Shown piece after piece: positions 1-8,910 of a stretch of DNA of 64,000 bases. A program made the translations under genes and the position numbers. Under the pieces are notes generated by a model, which was not told the DNA's origin, searched no databases, and saw only the letters and a list, made by a program, of their open reading frames with translations. Position 1 is the first letter of the stretch. Every line of letters starts with the position of its first letter. Origin of the DNA: GCA-003244245 sp050699975 (GTDB taxonomy: Bacteria; Actinomycetota; Actinomycetes; Mycobacteriales; Pseudonocardiaceae); assembly GCA_050699975.1 (NCBI GenBank), contig JBOHGH010000002.1, forward strand, positions 1-64,000, read 5' to 3'.

Positions 1-2
1 TC

Positions 3-146
3 GCTCCCGCGATGGTCGACCGTCCCTTGCGCTGGACCTCGCTGAGAAGTCCGCTGATCGCCGACCCGGTGGTGATCGGTGTGGTCAACAACGGTGAGGT
101 CACCCCGCCGGACTTGATCCGCCGTGCCCCAGGGCCGTGGCGCTGA
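3..146 (+). CDS. C-terminal fragment of an unrecognised protein (runs off window start)
   Basis: An open frame enters from the left edge and stops with TGA at 144-146. The tail reads like ordinary protein (for example the stretch VVNNGEVTPPDLIRRAPGPW). The same frame stays readable for another 40 codons past the stop, to about 290, so this may already be a decaying gene rather than a true C-terminus. No family recognised. Confidence 0.25.
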   Translation, partial: APAMVDRPLRWTSLRSPLIADPVVIGVVNNGEVTPPDLIRRAPGPWR

Positions 147-721
147 CCAGTGGACGGGTGCCGGACCGTGCTCAATGCTTACGATGTGCAGGCCAGGCTG
201 CCGGCTGGGGTTCTGGTCGGCGAGCTTTTCGGAGTACCTCCCGATGGTTACTCGGTCACGCGGAGGCACGCCACCGGTACCTGATGACCTACGACCTGCC
301 GACCCGAAGCTGTTGCGGCGGATCTGCACCCCCATGCAGGACAATGGTGAACCCCCGCAGTACCCGGTGTCCCTTTGCGACAGGACCATCGCCGAAGTCG
401 CCGAGTTGAAGTCGACCGTGACGAGGCGAGGCACCTCCGGGAGGACAGCGTGATCCAGATCGACCTCGGGCACCTCAGCGCCCGCCACAGTCCGCACCCT
501 CGGACGCCTCGGCAAACTGCCGGTGCCCGTCCCCCCAGATCGCGTGTTGGTCTGCGAGCGGTCCGGTACTGCGTCCACCCCCGGGGAGCGCTCGCACGCA
601 GGTCAGCGCCCCTGTCACCGCCATCTCGCCACTGCCCACCTACCCCACGCACCCCGCCTGCCGGGCACCTCTCGCACGATGCTGTATCGTGCCTGGTCAC
701 AGGCCCGGTTTTTCCCGAGCC

Positions 722-823
722 CTGATTCCGGCTCCCGCGGCCGGACCCCATTGAGGCTCGGTTTCCATCATCAGGAACGGCGGCACGCCCCACTGATTCC
801 GGCCCTGCTGCCGGACCCCATTG
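722..823. repeat. Imperfect direct repeat pair, about 32 nt each, 71-nt offset
   Basis: CTGATTCCGG starts at 722 and again at 793. Each is followed after 9 nt by CCGGACCCCATTG, at 741-753 and 811-823 (the intervening GC-rich stretch differs by one base in length). The spacing suggests the end region of a mobile element, but no transposase is present beside it. Confidence 0.6.
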
Positions 824-1182
824 CGGCCAGTTAGTTGATTTCGCTGGAAGATGTGGCAACTCTGATGGTGATCCCCGGCCTCTGGGGTCGGACCACGATC
901 AACGGCACCCGCGGTTTCGGGCTGCATAAACGGCCGACCAACCTGACCGCTCTGCGGCAGATCGGTTTTACCGCTAACCGGCGCCTCCTGAGCGTCCAAT
1001 ACTCAGCCACGATCCAATCTGCGGCGCCCAAGTATTCACCGATCTCACTGCGCCGATCGTGACCAACGAGGGCACCCCATTCTCTGGCTGCGTTTCGGCG
1101 CCCCCCGCGTCGATGCGCTGCTGCGGGCCCCACTCATCCACCGGCTTGCACGCCACGGGCTGGCCCCGGGCTGGCCCGGGGG

Positions 1183-1276
1183 CTGGTGCGTCGTGAACTT
1201 GACGTTAACGACATCTCCGCTGCGAAAAACGTCGCTGGGGTCGAGTTCACGACGCGCGCAATCGCTGCGCAGGTAG
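1183..1276 (-). repeat. Copy 1 of a repeat shared with 55847-55918
   Basis: Read on the minus strand, 1276-1254 matches 55848-55870 without mismatch (23 nt), and 1220-1183 matches 55881-55918 with 4 mismatches in 38. The two blocks are 33 nt apart here and 10 nt apart in the other copy, so one copy has an internal indel. Identity of the element is unknown. Confidence 0.7.
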
Positions 1277-1611
1277 TGCCGGGTGTTTCAGGACGCTCAA
1301 GTGGTTGCCTCAACCCCTGCCGGACTTCCGGCGCCGACCATTTAGCTCACCTACTGACGCCGAGGGCCGGCAGCGACGATATCGGTGACTTCACATTCGG
1401 TGGGCAGACTCACCCTCAGCTCGTCTCGCGGGCCAACCACGGTGCAGCACGGTCTTCAACAACTCGGACTCGCACACGTCGTAAACGCGCGTTGAACAGC
1501 GCTCATACCTGTCGGCGCCCGCTCTGCCAGGGACTTCACCCCACGCTATGTCGCTCAGCTACCGGCATGGGACGTCGGCGACGTGGCACGTCTGTGACAG
1601 TTGACGTCGGT

Positions 1612-1617
1612 TACAGT
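1612..1617 (+). promoter_or_regulatory. Candidate -10 box for the DUF234 ATPase gene
   Basis: TACAGT ends 6 nt before the GTG at 1624, consistent with a leaderless transcript. No Shine-Dalgarno sequence is visible. Confidence 0.4.
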
Positions 1618-1623
1618 GGTCGT

Positions 1624-2991
1624 GTGTTCGTCAACCGCACGGCGGAGCTCGCCGCTCTGGAGCGGTGGTGGTCCGGCGCTGACGCGCGGATGGCGATGGT
1701 CTGGGGACGCAGGCGGGTGGGCAAGACCGCGTTGGTGCGCCGTTTCGCCGATGGGCGACGGACCGTGTTCCACACGGGAGCCAGCCGCGGGCAGGGCACC
1801 GAGCTCACCTTGCTGGCCCGGCAGGTCGGCGGCATCGCTGCTACCGGCGTGCGGGACCTGGTGGCTCGCGGGTACACCGACTGGGATGACGCCTTGGACC
1901 ACGTCGCCACGGTGGCTGAGCGGGAACCGCTGCTGCTGGTGCTCGATGAGTTCCCCGAGCTGGCCGCGACCACCCCCGAGCTACCGAACCTGCTGCGGGC
2001 TTTCCTCGATCGCAGCGTGGGGCGCACGCAGCTGCGGATCCTGCTGTGCGGCTCCGCGGTGCGTTATATGGAGGCGCTGCAGCAGCAGCGCCAGCCACTC
2101 TATGGGCGGATGGACCTCACCCTGGCGGTCCATCCGTTCGCGCCGTGGGAGGCCGCCCTGATGCTGCCTGACCTCCGCCCGACCGAGCGGGCGGTGGTGT
2201 ATGGCATTGTCGGTGGTATCCCGATGTATCTGGGGTGGTGGGATCAGGCGGCGCCGCTCGCCGAGAACCTGCGTGAGTTGGCCTGCGAGCCGGGTGCCCG
2301 GTTGTTGACCGAAGGTGAGCTGATCCTGGCCACCGAAGCCGAGGCAGGCGAATACCCGCGAGCCGTGCTGCACGCGATCGCGACCGGCGCCACGCGCCAC
2401 AACGAGATCAAGGACGCGATCCGGGCGGACCCGACTCGCCTACTCGATCGCCTGGTCAGCCTCCGGCTGATCGAGCGTGTCCAACCGGTCACCGAGACGG
2501 GGCGAACCCGGCGGCGCATCTACCGCATCGCCGACAACTTCCTGGCGTTCTACCTGGACGTCCTCACCGGTTACCGCACCGAGATCGAAGCGGGGCTGGG
2601 ACCAACGGTCCTGCGGGTGCTACTCGACTCCCTGGACGATCACCAGGGAGGGCGGTGGGAGGCTGCGTTTCGCCAGCATGTGCGCCGGCTCGCCGCCAGC
2701 GGCGAGTTCGGTGATCGGGTCGTCGCGGTGGGGTCATTCTGGACCGCCGACGGCCACAACGAGATCGACGTCGTGGCGCTGGCCGGGCGCGCTCGCATCC
2801 CGATACTGGCCGGGGAGGCGAAGTGGGCGCGGGAGGTCTCGGCGCCCAGAGTCGTCGCGGACCTGCACCGCAAGGCTGCCGCGCTGCCGGGTGCACCGCA
2901 TGATCTGCGGATCGCGATCTGCGCCCGCGAGCGGGTCATCAACCTGCCGGACGACGTGATCGCCATCACCGCCGACGACATCTTCTCCTAG
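1624..2991 (+). CDS. AAA ATPase with C-terminal DUF234 nuclease-like domain
   Basis: The 455-aa product has a Walker A motif (GRRRVGKTALV, about residues 24-34), a Walker B segment (LLLVLDEFPEL, about 100-110), a winged-helix section around 270-320 (RLLDRLVSLRLIERVQPV), and a C-terminal DUF234-type region with EIDVVA followed by GEAKWA, an arrangement like the D...ExK core of restriction-like nucleases. Members of this family are common in archaea and actinobacteria, and their cellular role is not established. The GTG start was chosen because FVNRTAELAALERWW is the typical N-terminus of the family. The open frame reaches back to 1186, but that part is not protein-like. No neighbouring gene explains its role. 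Confidence 0.85.
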   Translation: MFVNRTAELAALERWWSGADARMAMVWGRRRVGKTALVRRFADGRRTVFHTGASRGQGTELTLLARQVGGIAATGVRDLVARGYTDWDDALDHVATVAEREPLLLVLDEFPELAATTPELPNLLRAFLDRSVGRTQLRILLCGSAVRYMEALQQQRQPLYGRMDLTLAVHPFAPWEAALMLPDLRPTERAVVYGIVGGIPMYLGWWDQAAPLAENLRELACEPGARLLTEGELILATEAEAGEYPRAVLHAIATGATRHNEIKDAIRADPTRLLDRLVSLRLIERVQPVTETGRTRRRIYRIADNFLAFYLDVLTGYRTEIEAGLGPTVLRVLLDSLDDHQGGRWEAAFRQHVRRLAASGEFGDRVVAVGSFWTADGHNEIDVVALAGRARIPILAGEAKWAREVSAPRVVADLHRKAAALPGAPHDLRIAICARERVINLPDDVIAITADDIFS

Positions 2992-3057
2992 TAGCGTCCG
3001 GTCAGGCCGCGCGCGGTGGGCTGCAAGCGGATCGGGTACCGGCTCGGCTGAGCGCCG

Positions 3058-3918
3058 CTACCGCGGCGTGTGCGAGTGACGACGGCGCGAGCGAGTGAAT
3101 AGCACGATTCCACCCACGAGCAGGGCCAGTGCCAGCAGCAACGGTAGCGGCCCGATGCCGTCCACCCAGCCTGCCAGCATGCCCTGCAGCCGCCCGGCGG
3201 CGTCCACGACGGGATCACTGGCCGGACCGTCCCCGAGGTACAGCCGCAGTTCGTAGATCCCGTAGTAGCCCACGTACAGCCCGACCACGACGAGCAGCAC
3301 ACCGCTGATCCGGTTGACGTGCGGAAGCAGCCGCCGGGTGCCGTGAACAACCGCTGAGCTGGCCAGCGCCGTGGCGACGGCGAGCACACCGACGAGCAAC
3401 GCCATACCGGTGCCGTAGGCAAGGTAGGCCAGCACACCGTCCAGCACCGAGCCGCTGCGAAACGTGCCGGCGGTCACCGCGAGGAACGGACCGATGGTGC
3501 AGGACAGCGAGGCGATGGCATAGGCCAGCCCGTAGCCGAACATCGAGCGGAGCCGAGCGGTCGGCGCGCCGCGACCGGGTTTGGGCAGCAGCAGCGTGAT
3601 CTCCCGCCCGCGCAGCATCCAGATACCCAACGTCAGCAGCCCGGCACCGATCACCACGGTCACCGCGGGCAGGTACTGCTGCACCGAGGCGGCCAGCGGG
3701 GAGATCACCAGCCCGAAGGTGCCGAACACGAGGAGAAAGCCCAGCGCCATCATCGCGGTGGCGGCCAGCGCGCGGGCCATCGCCGCTACCTTGCCGCTCT
3801 GCGTTTCCTCGCCGGCCACCACCAGGGCCAGGTAGGCGGGCAGCATGGCGAACCCACACGGGTTCACAGCCGCGACCAGCCCAGCGGCCAGTGCGAAGCC
3901 GATGGTGTCGAAGTCCAC
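3058..3918 (-). CDS. CcdA/DsbD-type transmembrane thiol reductant transporter
   Basis: A 286-aa polytopic membrane protein with about six hydrophobic segments. It has the family signature NPCG at residues 19-22 and a second conserved cysteine in SLSCTIGPF, which would form the membrane-embedded redox pair that passes electrons from cytoplasmic thioredoxin to the outside. It starts 9 nt after the TlpA-like lipoprotein gene, so the two form an operon, and the lipoprotein is the obvious electron acceptor. The role is cytochrome c maturation or general extracytoplasmic disulfide reduction. No ccsA/resB gene is beside it, so the second is at least as likely. Confidence 0.9.
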   Translation of the reverse strand: MDFDTIGFALAAGLVAAVNPCGFAMLPAYLALVVAGEETQSGKVAAMARALAATAMMALGFLLVFGTFGLVISPLAASVQQYLPAVTVVIGAGLLTLGIWMLRGREITLLLPKPGRGAPTARLRSMFGYGLAYAIASLSCTIGPFLAVTAGTFRSGSVLDGVLAYLAYGTGMALLVGVLAVATALASSAVVHGTRRLLPHVNRISGVLLVVVGLYVGYYGIYELRLYLGDGPASDPVVDAAGRLQGMLAGWVDGIGPLPLLLALALLVGGIVLFTRSRRRHSHTPR

Positions 3919-3927
3919 CGCGGCTGC

Positions 3928-4500
3928 TCAGGAAGCGGTGAGCTGACGAATGCGGTCGGCTAACTCCGGCTCAGAGAGTTGGTCTTTGACCACCTCGATG
4001 GAGCCGTCGGGGCTGATGAACGCATAGGCCGGCTGATAGGTGACGTCGAAGCGCCGCCAGATCGAGGCATCGAGGTCTGCCAGATGCGGGAATGAACCGA
4101 CCTGATACTCGCTCACGAAGCCCTGCATGGCGGCCAGCTCGTCCTGCGCCGCGACACCGATGAACTCGACCTTGCCGGCGTTCGCCTGGGCTGCGCCGGC
4201 CACCGTGGGCGCCTCACGCTGGCATTTCGGGCACCACGGTGCCCAGAACCACAGCACGGCCGCCTTACCCGCCAGGCTCTGCCCGGAGAACTCCTTGCCG
4301 TCCAGCGTCCTAGCGGCAAAACGCAGCTGCTCGGGCACCACGGGGGCGGGTGCGGCCTGCCCGGCACCGGGCGACGTCGCTTCCGTCGTCGAGGCGGGCG
4401 GCGCGGAATCGGGTTGCCCGGGGCTCGACGGCGCCCCTGCACAGCCGGCGAGCACCGTCACGGTGGCGAACGCCAGAGCCAGCGAGCGGGCACGTCTCAC
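3928..4500 (-). CDS. TlpA-like thioredoxin-fold lipoprotein
   Basis: The 190-aa product has a lipoprotein signal peptide (positively charged start, hydrophobic core, lipobox LAGC with Cys20), then a Pro/Ala/Thr-rich linker and a thioredoxin fold with the active-site motif WCPKC (Cys90 and Cys93). It should be membrane-anchored on the outer face and reduce or isomerise disulfides, using electrons from the CcdA-like protein encoded 9 nt downstream. The GTG start at 4500 has an excellent ribosome site (GAGGAGG, 6 nt upstream). The motif CPKC rather than CGHC fits the TlpA/ResA group. Confidence 0.9.
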   Translation of the reverse strand: MRRARSLALAFATVTVLAGCAGAPSSPGQPDSAPPASTTEATSPGAGQAAPAPVVPEQLRFAARTLDGKEFSGQSLAGKAAVLWFWAPWCPKCQREAPTVAGAAQANAGKVEFIGVAAQDELAAMQGFVSEYQVGSFPHLADLDASIWRRFDVTYQPAYAFISPDGSIEVVKDQLSEPELADRIRQLTAS

Positions 4501-4594
4501 GAGAATCCTCCTCAGGTAGCGGATATCCCAATCCTGGCAGCGGTACGCCGACCGAGCCTGGTGGTCCTCTTACAGAATGGTGAAGACCCGGGCG

Positions 4595-5299
4595 TCAGTC
4601 GCCGGCTTCGGCTCCCAGACCGTCGACGTCGAGCAGGATGATGCGACCGCGGCCGCGGCGGAGCAGGCCGCGGTCGGCGAACTCGCCCAGCACCTTGGTG
4701 GCGGTCTCCCGGGTGGTGCCGACCAGCGCGGCGAGTTGGTCGTGGGTGAGAGCCACTTGGACGCTGCGGCGGCCGACGCCAAGGCGACGCTGCGCGCCGG
4801 CGAGGGTGGCCAGGGTCGCGGCGACCCGCTGCGGCACACTCTTGAACACGGTGTCGCACAGGCGGCGTTCCATCTCCAGCAGCCGGGCGCCGAGGATCGC
4901 GGTGATGCGCGCCGCGATCCGGGGGTCGGACAGTAGTAAACGGTGCACGTCATCTCGGTTCATCACGCATACGACGGCTTCCTCGAGCGCCTCGGCGTAG
5001 TTGTCGTACATGTGCTGGCCCAGCAGCACCATCTCGCCGAAGATCGTGCCCGGGGTGATGACCGCCGTCGTCAGGGCGCGGCCATCCACAGCGATGCGGA
5101 ACACCCGGACCCGCCCGGCCTTGAGGATGAACAACACCTCCACCTGGTTCTGCGGGGAGTACAGCAGCTCCCCGGTGGCGTAGGTCTTCATCGGCGCCGC
5201 CGCGGCGATCGCGTCCATCTCCGTCGGTGAAAGGTCGGCGAAGATGTCCACCTCGGCCAGGCAGAAGGTCTTGTCGTAGCCGGCCGCGATGCGTTCCAC
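4595..5299 (-). CDS. Crp/Fnr-family transcriptional regulator
   Basis: About 234 aa. Residues 20-130 form a cyclic-nucleotide-binding-type beta barrel (LSPTEMDAIAAAAPMKTY to GTIFGEMVLLG), and the C-terminus is a winged helix (LTHDQLAALVGTTRETATKVLGEF). No cysteine cluster typical of Fnr is seen, so it is more like a Crp/RamB-type sensor; the ligand is unknown. GTG at 5299 is preferred because GAGGAG lies 9 nt before it. An ATG at 5308 abuts that same motif directly and would be too close. The gene follows a small membrane protein gene on the same strand and faces the redox pair. Confidence 0.85.
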   Translation of the reverse strand: MERIAAGYDKTFCLAEVDIFADLSPTEMDAIAAAAPMKTYATGELLYSPQNQVEVLFILKAGRVRVFRIAVDGRALTTAVITPGTIFGEMVLLGQHMYDNYAEALEEAVVCVMNRDDVHRLLLSDPRIAARITAILGARLLEMERRLCDTVFKSVPQRVAATLATLAGAQRRLGVGRRSVQVALTHDQLAALVGTTRETATKVLGEFADRGLLRRGRGRIILLDVDGLGAEAGD

Positions 5300-5490
5300 G
5301 TTGGTCATCTCCTCACGTCGCCCAGGCGCCCACGGCGGCGGCGAGCTGCCCCAGACGGGTCCGGACAGTGCGTCGAGCCCGCCGATCACACAGTACGGAT
5401 GCGACCCGGCCGGCTCGCCGGGCCGGATGCGACCCGGCCGCGCACGGGTCTCCCGGCCAGGGTGGGCGGGCATGTCCGCCGCGCCGACGA

Positions 5491-5931
5491 TCACGTCCGG
5501 GACCGCACGAGGGCATACCCCAGACCGAGTACCAGGCCGTACAGCAGGTGCCCCAGCAGACTCTGCCAGGCCATCGTGTTGAACATGAACACGTCCATGC
5601 CCATCCTGGCCGGCATGATCAGCAAGGCGCCGAGGACCCACCACACCACGCCGTAGCCGATCCCCAGCACAGCGCCGGCCGCGAGCCGGTCGGCCCATCT
5701 CGCGAAGATCAGCGAATAGGTGATGCCAATGAACGCCGAGATCGCCAGATGCACCACCCAACCTGCGGCGATGGACTCGCTGCCGACCAGCATCGCCACC
5801 CCCGGCAACATGCCCATCATCTGCATCAGCAGGCCGAACACCACCCCGCCGGCCAGCCCGCCGGCGACCCCGGCGATCAGCCGGGTCGGCAGCGCGGTCG
5901 TCGCTGCAGAAGAAGCACCCGTAGCAGCCAT
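5491..5931 (-). CDS. Small four-helix integral membrane protein
   Basis: The 146-aa product is mostly hydrophobic, with four predicted membrane segments: an AGGLAGGVVFGLLMQ region, a VVHLAISAFIGITYSLIFA region, an LGIGYGVVWWVLGALLI region, and LLGHLLYGLVLGLGYALV at the C-terminus. Glycine-rich helix-packing motifs and a Met-rich central loop are visible. It belongs to uncharacterised actinobacterial membrane proteins, and no function can be assigned. ATG at 5931 is placed behind GGGAG with 7-8 nt spacing; a GTG one codon upstream is the alternative. It lies upstream of the Crp-like gene, separated by about 190 nt. Confidence 0.7.
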   Translation of the reverse strand: MAATGASSAATTALPTRLIAGVAGGLAGGVVFGLLMQMMGMLPGVAMLVGSESIAAGWVVHLAISAFIGITYSLIFARWADRLAAGAVLGIGYGVVWWVLGALLIMPARMGMDVFMFNTMAWQSLLGHLLYGLVLGLGYALVRSRT

Positions 5932-6082
5932 CACTGAACTCCCTTCGGTGAACCGGAACGTCCACCGCGGACGCTAGGCCGCGACTCGGGCCGGGTTCAG
6001 TAAGCGGGCACACATAAGCACCTGGGTACTCCCGACCGATCAGCGTCAGCAGCGACCGACCTTTGCACGACTAGAAAGAAAC

Positions 6083-6724
6083 TTGAGCGTGCGTAGCTAC
6101 GTGAACGGCACCGGGCGCCGCGAACAGACCGACTATCCGCTGGAAGCGGTGCGGGAAGCGATCGTCAATGCGGTGCTGCACCGCGACTACAGCAACGTGA
6201 CGCGGGGTACCCAGATTCAGGTCGAGCTCCACCCGGACCGGCTCGTGGTCCGCAGCCCGGGCTCGCTGTACGGCCCGGTGAGGGTCGAGGACCTTGGTAC
6301 CGAGGGGGTGTCGTCCTCGCGCAACGCCTTCCTGGCCGCCTTGCTGTCCGATACGTACCTCCCGCGCAGCGACCGGCTGGTGGCCGAGAACCCCGCATCC
6401 GGTATCCCGGCAATGATCCGTGAGCTACGGCGATCGGGCCTCGGCCGACCGATCTTCAGGAATCTTCCGAGCCGGTTCGAGGTGGAGTTCAGCAGATCAC
6501 CGGTGATTGAGTGGGCTGATCCGCCCAGCTCCACCAGAGACATCGTTGCGACGGAACTTCGCCGGAGCGGACGAGCCACTGCCGCACACCTCGTGACCGT
6601 CGCCGGTCGTTCCCGAGCGTCCGTGCTCTCTGCGCTGCGAGCCCTGATCGCGGACGGCGCCGTCGAGGCTGAGGGAGATCCTCAAAGCCCGCAACGTGCA
6701 TATCGCTGGGTGCGACCCGACTAG
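6083..6724 (+). pseudogene. 5'-truncated ATP-binding (RecG-like/AlbA_2-type) transcriptional regulator
   Basis: The remaining 213 residues match the C-terminal half of the COG2865 type: the GHKL-like segment YPLEAVREAIVNAVLHRDYS, then VELHPDRLVVRSPGSL, then a winged helix at the end (RATAAHLVTVAGRSRASVLS). Intact relatives are about twice this length and begin with an AlbA_2 (divergent AAA-4) domain, which is absent. A stop codon lies just upstream (TAG near 6070) and the preceding DNA is unrelated. The TTG at 6083 has no ribosome site. I read it as the 3' part of a broken gene. Confidence 0.7.
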
Positions 6725-6781
6725 ATACCCCACGGACACTCGGTGCGTCCGCGTGTGTGACGGCGATTAACGCCGACCCCG

Positions 6782-6889
6782 ATCAGCCGGGGTTCTCCCG
6801 CCGGCATCCCGCACTACTGGATCGTGGACCTCGACGAGCCGGTGTCGCTGCTCGACTGCCACAGACGTCCCCGCCTCGTGAGTGGGTGA
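6782..6889 (+). pseudogene. Uma2-family (DUF820) nuclease fragment
   Basis: About 30 codons read AGIPHYWIVDLDEPVSLL, the highly typical core of Uma2-type PD-(D/E)XK proteins (xGIPxYWxVDLD). Nothing before or after continues the domain, and a TGA ends the frame at 6887-6889. It is a small relic of a gene that is normally about 190 aa. Confidence 0.6.
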
Positions 6890-6905
6890 CAGTGTTCTCA
6901 CACCG

Positions 6906-7646
6906 TTATCCGCTGACGAGGGGGCGTAGCTCCAGATCCGCGAGCAGCAGGGCGTGGTCACTGCCTGCAGCGGCGGCCTCCTCCGTCAGGCATTGGACGT
7001 CGAGCACCTCCAGGTCGCGGGTGGCCCACAGGTGATCGTTGATTGCCCGCAGCACCTCGACCAGGCCGTGCGCCGGGTCCGAGCCGAGCAGCGGGTCCGC
7101 GCTGTCGAGAACCGGCGGGCCGGCGTCGATGCCGAAGACGACCGGACCGGGCACGGTGGCGAACCAGCCTGCGATGCCGGCGTGGAAGGCCCGCTGTAGC
7201 TCGGCCGGGGGAGGGCCGGCTCCCGGCCGGCCGTGGAAGCTGCACACGGTGAGCAGGTCGCCGGTGGACAGCGCCACCTGGGCCGCCACCGTGCGCCACA
7301 GAAACCCGAGCCGAACCGGGTCGCTGACCTCGAATGGCGCCCGGCTCAGCACATGGGAATCCAGCAGGGCGGTGGTAGAAACACCTAACACCGCGCATCC
7401 GAGCCGGTACTCGCTACCCCGCTGGTCGCACAGGTCGGTGGACAGGGCACCCCAGGAGAACAGCCGCGACTTGCGGTGCATCCGTTCATGGGCCGACGGG
7501 TGCGGCAGCAGCGCGCGGTAGACCGGCCGGCCGATCTCCTGGAGCAGCGCCAGGTCGGGCCGTAGTTCACGGAGCAGCTCGACCTTGGCGTCCAGCAGCC
7601 CGGTCGGCCGGGAATCGACGTTCCAGCTCACCACTCGCAAGCGCAT
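6906..7646 (-). CDS. Endonuclease/exonuclease/phosphatase-family protein
   Basis: The 246-aa product starts RLRVVSWNVDSRP and continues LRPDLALLQEIGRPVY, the classic WN-N and QE metal-binding motifs of the EEP (DNase I-like) fold. A GIDAG segment (about residue 170) and a C-terminal SDHALLLADL (the conserved SDH) complete the active site. The substrate could be DNA, RNA or a phospholipid and cannot be told from sequence. There is no signal peptide. The start follows the end of the upstream nuclease gene by 13 nt on the same strand, so the two are probably co-transcribed. Confidence 0.85.
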   Translation of the reverse strand: MRLRVVSWNVDSRPTGLLDAKVELLRELRPDLALLQEIGRPVYRALLPHPSAHERMHRKSRLFSWGALSTDLCDQRGSEYRLGCAVLGVSTTALLDSHVLSRAPFEVSDPVRLGFLWRTVAAQVALSTGDLLTVCSFHGRPGAGPPPAELQRAFHAGIAGWFATVPGPVVFGIDAGPPVLDSADPLLGSDPAHGLVEVLRAINDHLWATRDLEVLDVQCLTEEAAAAGSDHALLLADLELRPLVSG

Positions 7647-7659
7647 CAGAGCCAGCCGG

Positions 7660-8733
7660 TCACTGCCGTCGGTCTGGCGGCTGGTGCTCTGCGACCCGGT
7701 GGATCTCGGGGACGAATCCCCATACCGAGCCCAGCCGCCCCGGCTCGAAATCCTCGCCGACCCGCTGCCGGTAGGACGCCTGGAGGATCGGCTGCTCGTC
7801 GAGCCCCTGGTTGATCGCCAGGCATGGCGGCCGGTAGGAACAGCTCGAGCAGTGCTCCCAGGACGGGTTCGGGTAGATCCGTAGCGACGGATCGGTCATC
7901 TCCTGCATCTCGCGCGCCACGGCGACGCCTCGCCGGTCGATCTCGAGCTCCGTCCTGGGGATGTTGGTGCGGCGGAAGGATCCGGTGCCGCGCTGCGTGA
8001 TGATGCCGCCCGGCCCCGGTATCGCCCGGACCGCGACCCCAGGCGCCTGCGCCGGGTCGGGCATGGCCGCGTGCAGCTCGTTGTGGATCGTGCCTTCGAG
8101 TCTGGCGAGGAAGCCGAGCTGCCACGCCCAGCTCCGAGTCAGGGCCTGCTCGTCGATCCGGAGCGCCTCGATGCCCGGCCAGGCTGAGTCGGTGATGATC
8201 CGGTGCTCGACGAGCCAATACAGCTCGTGGTCGTCGATCACCGCGAGGTCGATCTTCACGCGGTACTGGATAGACCGCCGGTCCGGTGTGATGAGGCCGC
8301 TGTCGGGGTTGGCCGGATCGGGGACGTTGACGTCGAACTGCGCCGCGACCTGGATCGGGGTGAAGCGGTCGGTCTCCAGCGCCCATTCGAAGTAGCGCTG
8401 CAGAACGCCTGTGCCCAGCTCCAGATGCTGGTCCCAGTCGCGGACCTGCTCCGCGGACAGGTCACGGGTCTGTGCATAGGCCGCCCGCTGCCGGCGCATC
8501 GACTTCTCGAAGCCGGCGACGGCCAGCGGCCGGACGATCGTGCGGTTCCACTCCCACATGCCGGGGAAGTAGTAGACGTCGAGCGCATCGTGGATGGCCT
8601 CGCCGAAGTCGAATACCTGAGCCGGCTCGATCGGCTGGTAGCCCTGCCGTTCTCGGGCACCGAGATCCCAAGCTCGACGGCACTGTCGGAACAGCCTGCT
8701 CTCCCGCGGCCTGGTCACGTAGTTCACGCTCAC
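7660..8733 (-). CDS. PD-(D/E)XK nuclease-family protein with Cas4/AddB-like cysteine set
   Basis: The 357-aa product has one N-terminal cysteine (SRLFRQC, Cys18) and three C-terminal ones (CSSCSYRPPC; Cys295, 298, 304), the layout that holds a 4Fe-4S cluster in Cas4, AddB and related RecB-type nucleases. The nuclease core is recognisable as RVKIDLAVID followed by YWLVEHRI, but the position usually occupied by the catalytic lysine (E-x-K) is arginine, so activity is uncertain. GTG at 8733 has AGGAGG 6 nt upstream; a longer frame to 8796 lacks such a site. It probably forms an operon with the EEP-type gene. Confidence 0.75.
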   Translation of the reverse strand: MSVNYVTRPRESRLFRQCRRAWDLGARERQGYQPIEPAQVFDFGEAIHDALDVYYFPGMWEWNRTIVRPLAVAGFEKSMRRQRAAYAQTRDLSAEQVRDWDQHLELGTGVLQRYFEWALETDRFTPIQVAAQFDVNVPDPANPDSGLITPDRRSIQYRVKIDLAVIDDHELYWLVEHRIITDSAWPGIEALRIDEQALTRSWAWQLGFLARLEGTIHNELHAAMPDPAQAPGVAVRAIPGPGGIITQRGTGSFRRTNIPRTELEIDRRGVAVAREMQEMTDPSLRIYPNPSWEHCSSCSYRPPCLAINQGLDEQPILQASYRQRVGEDFEPGRLGSVWGFVPEIHRVAEHQPPDRRQ

Positions 8734-8897
8734 GGCCCACCTCCTGCCGCCCGGTGAATCCCGAGGGTACCGTGGCGTCCCGACCTCTGACGTCATCAGC
8801 TAAGCATGGGCCTGGGTGACACCACCACGCGAAGTCGTCACCTGCGGCCCCGCCAGACCCAGCCCCGACCTTCTCTGCAGACGTCTGTGTCGAACGG

Positions 8898-8903
8898 TAT
8901 GCT
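8898..8903 (+). promoter_or_regulatory. -10 box for vapBC
   Basis: TATGCT lies 7 nt before the ATG at 8911. No ribosome site is present, so the transcript is probably leaderless. Position also suits autoregulation by the VapBC complex. Confidence 0.5.
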
Positions 8904-8910
8904 GATCTGC

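Larger units (their letters stand above)
147..1623. other. Decayed intergenic region with no convincing gene
   Basis: About 1.5 kb without a reading frame I would defend. Frames are open by chance because of high GC, but none has a ribosome site plus protein-like composition. A TTG-started frame at 835 begins MISLEDVATL, reminiscent of IS21-type IstA starts (MIS-EDW), but it degenerates at once. The region holds a direct repeat pair (722-823) and one copy of a repeat shared with 55.9 kb (1183-1276). Best read as an accumulation of mobile-element and gene remnants. Confidence 0.5.

Noticed and set aside
835..1062. IS21-type IstA start (MISLEDVATL)
   Set aside because: Only about ten residues resemble IstA, and no catalytic or HTH segment follows. 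Too weak to call a transposase.
4595..6013. A single 472-aa fusion containing the Crp-like protein
   Set aside because: The upstream 235 codons overlap the small membrane protein gene in another frame and are not protein-like. The ribosome site at 5309-5314 sets the start near 5299.
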